Source of the DNA: an uncultured Cohaesibacter sp.
GTDB taxonomy: Bacteria > Pseudomonadota > Alphaproteobacteria > Rhizobiales > Cohaesibacteraceae
DNA: 64,000 nucleotides
NCBI RefSeq assembly: GCF_963676485.1
Contig: NZ_OY781114.1
Location: 3,674,501-3,738,500 of the forward strand
Reading direction: 5' to 3'
The translations under genes and the position numbers were made by a program. Under the pieces are notes generated by a model. It saw only the letters and a program-made list of their open reading frames with translations, was not told where the DNA came from and searched no databases. Of this stretch, positions 61,010 through 64,000 are shown piece by piece; position 1 is the stretch's first letter; every line of letters starts with the position of its first letter.

Positions 61010-61449
61010 AGGAAAGATATGGATCATACACCTTCCATTTTGTCGTTCTCCTTCAATCGCGTTTCCTTTCGTTTTCGTGCGCCATCTGGCTTGCACCGGG
61101 AATGAGGTCGGCGGGGCAGGGAATGCGGTTTCTTGAGCGGGCCTGCCCCGCAATGCGTTTCGATTGGCTGTCCGGGACATCCTCCTCCCTGAGAGCTGCC
61201 AATCAAGCGGGATGATCACACACAGTCCCTGATCATCTCGCCCCTATTCCGGTCAACGAGCCGGATGCTTCCGCAAACTGCAGAGGGATGCAGCCATTCG
61301 TATCCCTCTCTTTTTGCCGGAGCCCAGAATTGGATGCGGGGTCGGGCGGGTTTGCACCAGCAAGTGCCCGGCCCCGGGAGAGAGGGACAGCGCCTCTCAC
61401 CCTGTCATGTTCGCCCGGAGGGCGAATAATCACAAGTTGAAACAACCGG
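61010..61449 (+). promoter_or_regulatory. Structured region between Cro-like and CII-like genes
   Basis: About 440 bases with seven inverted repeats: 61111-61151 (10 bp), 61162-61204 (7 bp), 61207-61241 (12 bp, one G-U), 61282-61309 (8 bp plus T-run), 61338-61375 (10 bp, one G-U), 61380-61398 (6 bp) and 61410-61426 (7 bp, loop GGA). A 28-codon frame at 61019-61105 follows a GAGGAAAG site but is unsupported otherwise. Candidate terminator/antitermination leader. Confidence 0.6.
61282..61316 (+). terminator. Terminator downstream of the Cro-like gene
   Basis: AGAGGGAT pairs with ATCCCTCT across 12 bases, followed by CTTTTTG. It sits where lambda has tR1, between cro and the next early gene, so read-through control by an antiterminator is likely. 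Confidence 0.7.
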
Positions 61450-61920
61450 ATGAGTGCAATGCAAATTGATCTGCCAGACGATACCCAGGAGATACTCAAA
61501 GAGGCCACGCGCAAGGCGGTCAAGCATGCAGGTGGCCTGTTGCCGGTGGCGGCCATGTGGGGGGTATCCCATCAGGCCGTGCAGGCCACCTACAGCACCA
61601 ATGTCGAGCATATGACCCGGACAGTGAATCTGCACCGCTTTGTCGAGACGGTTGCGGTGAGCGGCAATGTGGAACCGCTGGCCATGGTCTCGGCCCTGTT
61701 TGGCAAGATCCTTGTGGATGCGCCCGAGGGGAGAGCATGTCGCCCGGAGCCCAAGGCCATGCAGCTGGCCAAGGAGATGGCGGACAGCGTGTCCTCGATC
61801 ATCGTGAAGATGGAAGACGGCAAGCTCGATGCATCCGAGAAGCCGGAACTGGCATCCGAGATCAAAGGCATTATGGACCAGTGCGCAGATCTGCTCACCG
61901 GCCTTTCTTTCAATCGATAG
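61450..61920 (+). CDS. Probable CII-like phage regulatory protein
   Basis: 156 residues. The N-terminal third (ATRKAVKHAGGLLPVAAMWGVSHQAVQATYS) looks like a DNA-binding helical domain of phage regulators; the rest is helical and acidic. By position it matches CII or a replication regulator. Function is inferred. Confidence 0.5.
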   Translation: MSAMQIDLPDDTQEILKEATRKAVKHAGGLLPVAAMWGVSHQAVQATYSTNVEHMTRTVNLHRFVETVAVSGNVEPLAMVSALFGKILVDAPEGRACRPEPKAMQLAKEMADSVSSIIVKMEDGKLDASEKPELASEIKGIMDQCADLLTGLSFNR

Positions 61921-61929
61921 GAGAGAGTG

Positions 61930-62316
61930 ATGAGCGAACTCAAGACCACAGAAGCAATCCCGCAGACTGAGTTGCAGCGCCTTGTGCGGCTGCAGGCCGA
62001 AGTCAAGGAAGCCAACGGGGAGCGGGCCGGTGAGTATGGCGATGAGGTCAAGGCGGCCTCGGACAAATACGGGGTGAACAAAAAGGCCCTGTCCATGGTG
62101 TGCACCCTTAACCGGATGACGCGGGAGAAGCGGGATGATGTGCTGCGCTCCTTTGACAATTACACGCTGATGATGGGCTGGGAAGTGGAGGACGATCTTG
62201 TTGACCGCATGGAAGACGGGACAGAGGCGGCGAGGCAGACAGAACAGGTCGGGCAAGCCCAGCCTTCCTTGTCCGGAAGCGAGATTGTTCACCCGATCCA
62301 GCCAACGGTGAACTGA
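61930..62316 (+). CDS. Phage protein of unknown function, faintly GapR-like
   Basis: 128 residues from an ATG with a GGAGAGAG site. A helical stretch KYGVNKKALSMVCTLNRMTREKRDDVLRSFDNY faintly recalls the DUF2312/GapR family of AT-rich DNA-binding proteins, but the match is too weak to assign. Confidence 0.55.
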   Translation: MSELKTTEAIPQTELQRLVRLQAEVKEANGERAGEYGDEVKAASDKYGVNKKALSMVCTLNRMTREKRDDVLRSFDNYTLMMGWEVEDDLVDRMEDGTEAARQTEQVGQAQPSLSGSEIVHPIQPTVN

Positions 62317-62317
62317 G

Positions 62318-62857
62318 ATGCATATTCTGGCGATTGATCCGGCCACCCATACAGGCTTTGCCCGGTTTGCTTCTGGCAGCGTGTCTCTTGTCTCCGACAT
62401 TGTCTCCTTTGATGAGGAATTGGGCGCCTTCAATCGCCAGTATCGCCGCTGGCTGACCGACCAGATCAAGCGCTACGGGATCAGCGAGGTTGTGATTGAA
62501 GCGGCGATCCTGCCCACGGGCAACACCAACATTGTCACGCTCAAGAAGGCCTATGCCATCAATATGAACACCCACGATATAGCCAAGCATCTGGGCTGCG
62601 CTGTGACCGAGGTGCAGAACGGCACTTGGCGCGCCCACTTCCTGTGTGGCCGGATGCCCCCCAAAGAGCACCGCGGCAGGGGCAAGCTGTCGGCCTGGTA
62701 CAAGCAGGCGGTCAAACAGCGCTGTGCGGAGCGCGGCTGGCGGGTGCGTGATGACAACGAGGCCGATGCGCTTGGCATTCTTGATTGGGCGCGGGCACAG
62801 CGTGATCCGGCCTATGCGGTCCATTCCACTCCCTTATTCGAACAGGCAGCATCATGA
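62318..62857 (+). CDS. RuvC-like Holliday junction resolvase
   Basis: 179 residues, RNase H-like fold. Acidic residues: Asp7 (LAIDPATHTGFA), Glu61 (VVIEAAI), and Asp146/Asp150 in DDNEADAL. Phages use such enzymes to resolve branched DNA before packaging. It starts 1 base after the previous stop and overlaps the next gene by 4. Confidence 0.8.
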   Translation: MHILAIDPATHTGFARFASGSVSLVSDIVSFDEELGAFNRQYRRWLTDQIKRYGISEVVIEAAILPTGNTNIVTLKKAYAINMNTHDIAKHLGCAVTEVQNGTWRAHFLCGRMPPKEHRGRGKLSAWYKQAVKQRCAERGWRVRDDNEADALGILDWARAQRDPAYAVHSTPLFEQAAS

Positions 62858-63162
62858 GCAAAGACCTTCTGGAAGCAGCATATCGGGATTTTGACAAGGC
62901 TGTGCAGCAGCATGAACACAGCAAGACACATGCGAGCGAGAAGGCTCTGTATGAGGCGCGCATCAATGTGCTCTCGATCCGCAATGATCTCAAGGAGCGC
63001 AAGATCAAGGGGCTTGCCCGCGAGGTGGAGCGTCTACAGGAGACGCTTGCTCTGGGGCCGGACAGCCAGGAGCAGTCTATCGGGGAGCTGGCCGACCGGA
63101 TTGTTGATCGCCTTTCCCCCCGCCAGCAGGCCGAAGCCTTGTTCAAGGGGGCGGCAGAATGA
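62854..63162 (+). CDS. Coiled-coil phage protein, unknown function
   Basis: 102 residues, almost wholly helical and charged (EARINVLSIRNDLKERKIKG...). ATGA overlap with genes on both sides. Family not recognised. Confidence 0.6.
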   Translation: MSKDLLEAAYRDFDKAVQQHEHSKTHASEKALYEARINVLSIRNDLKERKIKGLAREVERLQETLALGPDSQEQSIGELADRIVDRLSPRQQAEALFKGAAE

Positions 63163-63353
63163 GCGGGAGCAAACAGGCTAAAGGGCAGGCCAAAGGGAAA
63201 GCCGCCATCAAGGTCTATGGTCACCGGACCGTTCAAGCCATGAGGGCAGAGAATGGACGGGACAGCAAAGGGCGGCCCCAGCTTGTCTACTGCATCAATG
63301 AGAAGCAGCAGAACAGGGTCACGTTGCCCAGTGTCTCCCGGTTCTTTCCGTAA
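63159..63353 (+). CDS. Small basic phage protein, unknown function
   Basis: 64 residues, Lys/Gly/Gln-rich at the start (SGSKQAKGQAKGKAAIK), ending SVSRFFP. The basic N-terminus suggests nucleic-acid contact. It overlaps the preceding gene by 4 bases. Confidence 0.55.
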   Translation: MSGSKQAKGQAKGKAAIKVYGHRTVQAMRAENGRDSKGRPQLVYCINEKQQNRVTLPSVSRFFP

Positions 63354-63368
63354 ACAAAGGCAAATCTG

Positions 63369-63446
63369 ATGATCTTGCGCGGTCCATCATGGAAATGGCT
63401 TGCGCGATTACGGGCGGTTGGGATGAGGACTGTGCAAGAGATATGA
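63369..63446 (+). CDS. Possible 25-residue ORF between phage genes
   Basis: MILRGPSWKWLARLRAVGMR plus TVQEI, ending in an ATGA overlap with the methyltransferase-like start. AAGG lies eight bases upstream. The competing view is that the alternative frame from 63389 is the true start of the downstream gene. Weak. Confidence 0.25.
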   Translation: MILRGPSWKWLARLRAVGMRTVQEI

Positions 63447-64000
63447 GTAATCCGAAAGACATTCGCGTATTGGTGGCTTGCGAGTTCAGCGGGACAGTGC
63501 GTCGGGCCTTTGACGCATGCGGGTTTGATGCCTGGTCATGTGATCTCCTGCCAGCAGAAGACGGGTCCAACCGGCATTTCCAATGCGACGTGCGGGACAT
63601 TCTGCATGAGGGATGGGATTGCCTGATCGTGGCGCATCCTCCTTGCACACGCCTTTGCAACAGCGGTGTGCGCTGGCTGACCAAACCGCCAAGAGGCAAG
63701 ACGCTGGACCAGATGTGGCAGGAGCTGGAAGAGGGGGCCTCGCTGTTCTCCGACATGTGGAACGCCCTGATCCCCCATGTGGCAGTAGAGAACCCGGTCA
63801 TGCACAAGCATGCGAAACGCCTCATTCGCAACTATCAAGAGTTCAGTCAATCCGTCCAGCCCTGGGAATATGGGCATGGAGAAGTCAAGAGAACCTGTCT
63901 CTGGCTTCGCAATCTGCCCAAACTGCTTCCCACCAATATCGTTGATGGTCGCATGGCCCGCGTGCATAGGATGCCGCCTGGCCCGGATCGGGCAAAGGAA
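63443..64000 (+). CDS. Phage DNA cytosine methyltransferase-like protein, partial
   Basis: 186 codons visible, cut by the right edge. VLVACEFSGTVRRAF, HPPCTRL (residues 65-71) and VENP (115-118) match a phage family with cytosine-C5-methyltransferase-like motifs, including the PPC catalytic Cys. The pattern VQPWEYGHGEVKRTCLWL is characteristic of that family. An in-frame ATG at 63389 would add 18 residues and also looks coding. Whether it methylates DNA or modifies another base is unknown. Confidence 0.7.
   Translation, partial: MSNPKDIRVLVACEFSGTVRRAFDACGFDAWSCDLLPAEDGSNRHFQCDVRDILHEGWDCLIVAHPPCTRLCNSGVRWLTKPPRGKTLDQMWQELEEGASLFSDMWNALIPHVAVENPVMHKHAKRLIRNYQEFSQSVQPWEYGHGEVKRTCLWLRNLPKLLPTNIVDGRMARVHRMPPGPDRAKE

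Larger units (their letters stand above)
53858..64000. mobile_element. Prophage early region (left part of a prophage or remnant)
   Basis: From tRNA-Leu to the right edge, genes are small, densely tiled and of phage type: HTH/excisionase-like, HNH nuclease, RecT, RecE-like exonuclease, S24 repressor, Cro-like, RuvC-like and methyltransferase-like. Two divergent early operons flank a repressor, as in lambdoid phages. No integrase or structural gene lies inside the window, so the right boundary and activity are unknown. The second attachment site would lie beyond the edge. Confidence 0.85.

Noticed and set aside
61405-62469. 354-residue minus-strand frame in the prophage
   Set aside because: Opposite to a tiled plus-strand series with overlapping starts and stops; no domain visible.
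53858-64000. Prophage-borne defence or toxin-antitoxin system
   Set aside because: The coupled small genes invite this idea, but none shows a toxin, antitoxin or known defence motif.

Overview
The window looks like the chromosome of a marine-type alphaproteobacterium of the order Hyphomicrobiales (Rhizobiales); a Cohaesibacter- or Stappia-like lineage is my guess. The support is an alphaproteobacterial ATP12 chaperone gene, a short-LID adenylate kinase, a small FliN-like motor gene, two tuf copies bracketing the str region, and the gene order tRNA-Tyr, tRNA-Gly, tuf, tRNA-Trp, secE, nusG. Family calls come from reading translated sequence; no database search was possible.

Layout. 1-3078: end of a flagellar gene pair (FlhB-like fragment and FliK-like protein), a small secreted protein and the 23S rRNA methyltransferase rlmB. 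3079-18781: tRNA-Tyr, tRNA-Gly and tuf1, an inserted FabH-like ketoacyl synthase on the opposite strand, then tRNA-Trp, secE, nusG, rplKAJL and rpoBC. 18859-19389: a secreted DUF1566-type protein. 19390-38643: the str, S10, spc and alpha operons in one run (rpsL to rplQ, with fusA, tuf2, secY, adk and rpoA). This transcription and translation core is compact, but is broken by several spacers holding strong RNA hairpins (rplA-rplJ, fusA-tuf2, tuf2-rpsJ, rpsH-rplF, rplO-secY). 38724-53589: mixed housekeeping genes: a membrane protein, a Do-type protease, rarA-crcB, rluC, a HAD phosphatase, ATP12, propionyl-CoA carboxylase pccB and pccA, a two-pore-helix K+ channel type protein, an FMN reductase, folP-folB-folK, lipB and a FliN-like gene.

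53771-53857 is tRNA-Leu(GAG). From there to the right edge the DNA is a prophage (or prophage remnant) early region. The leftward operon runs from 59348 down to 53921 and encodes a RecE-like exonuclease, a RecT annealase, an HNH-type nuclease, an HTH/excisionase-like protein and several small proteins, many joined by ATGA overlaps. An S24 (LexA-like) repressor faces left. A Cro-like protein, a probable CII-like regulator, a RuvC-like resolvase and a cytosine-methyltransferase-like gene (cut by the window edge) read right. The repressor is flanked by 15-bp palindromes of form TTACG-N5-CGTAA lying inside predicted promoters, which gives a legible immunity circuit.

No clearly undescribed defence or metabolic system is visible. 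The least explained parts are the roughly 320-bp run of seven inverted repeats between the cro-like and CII-like genes, the orphan plus-strand gene with its own cro-like promoter/operator at 59441-59858, the microproteins inside the recombination operon, and the structured spacers in the ribosomal operons.
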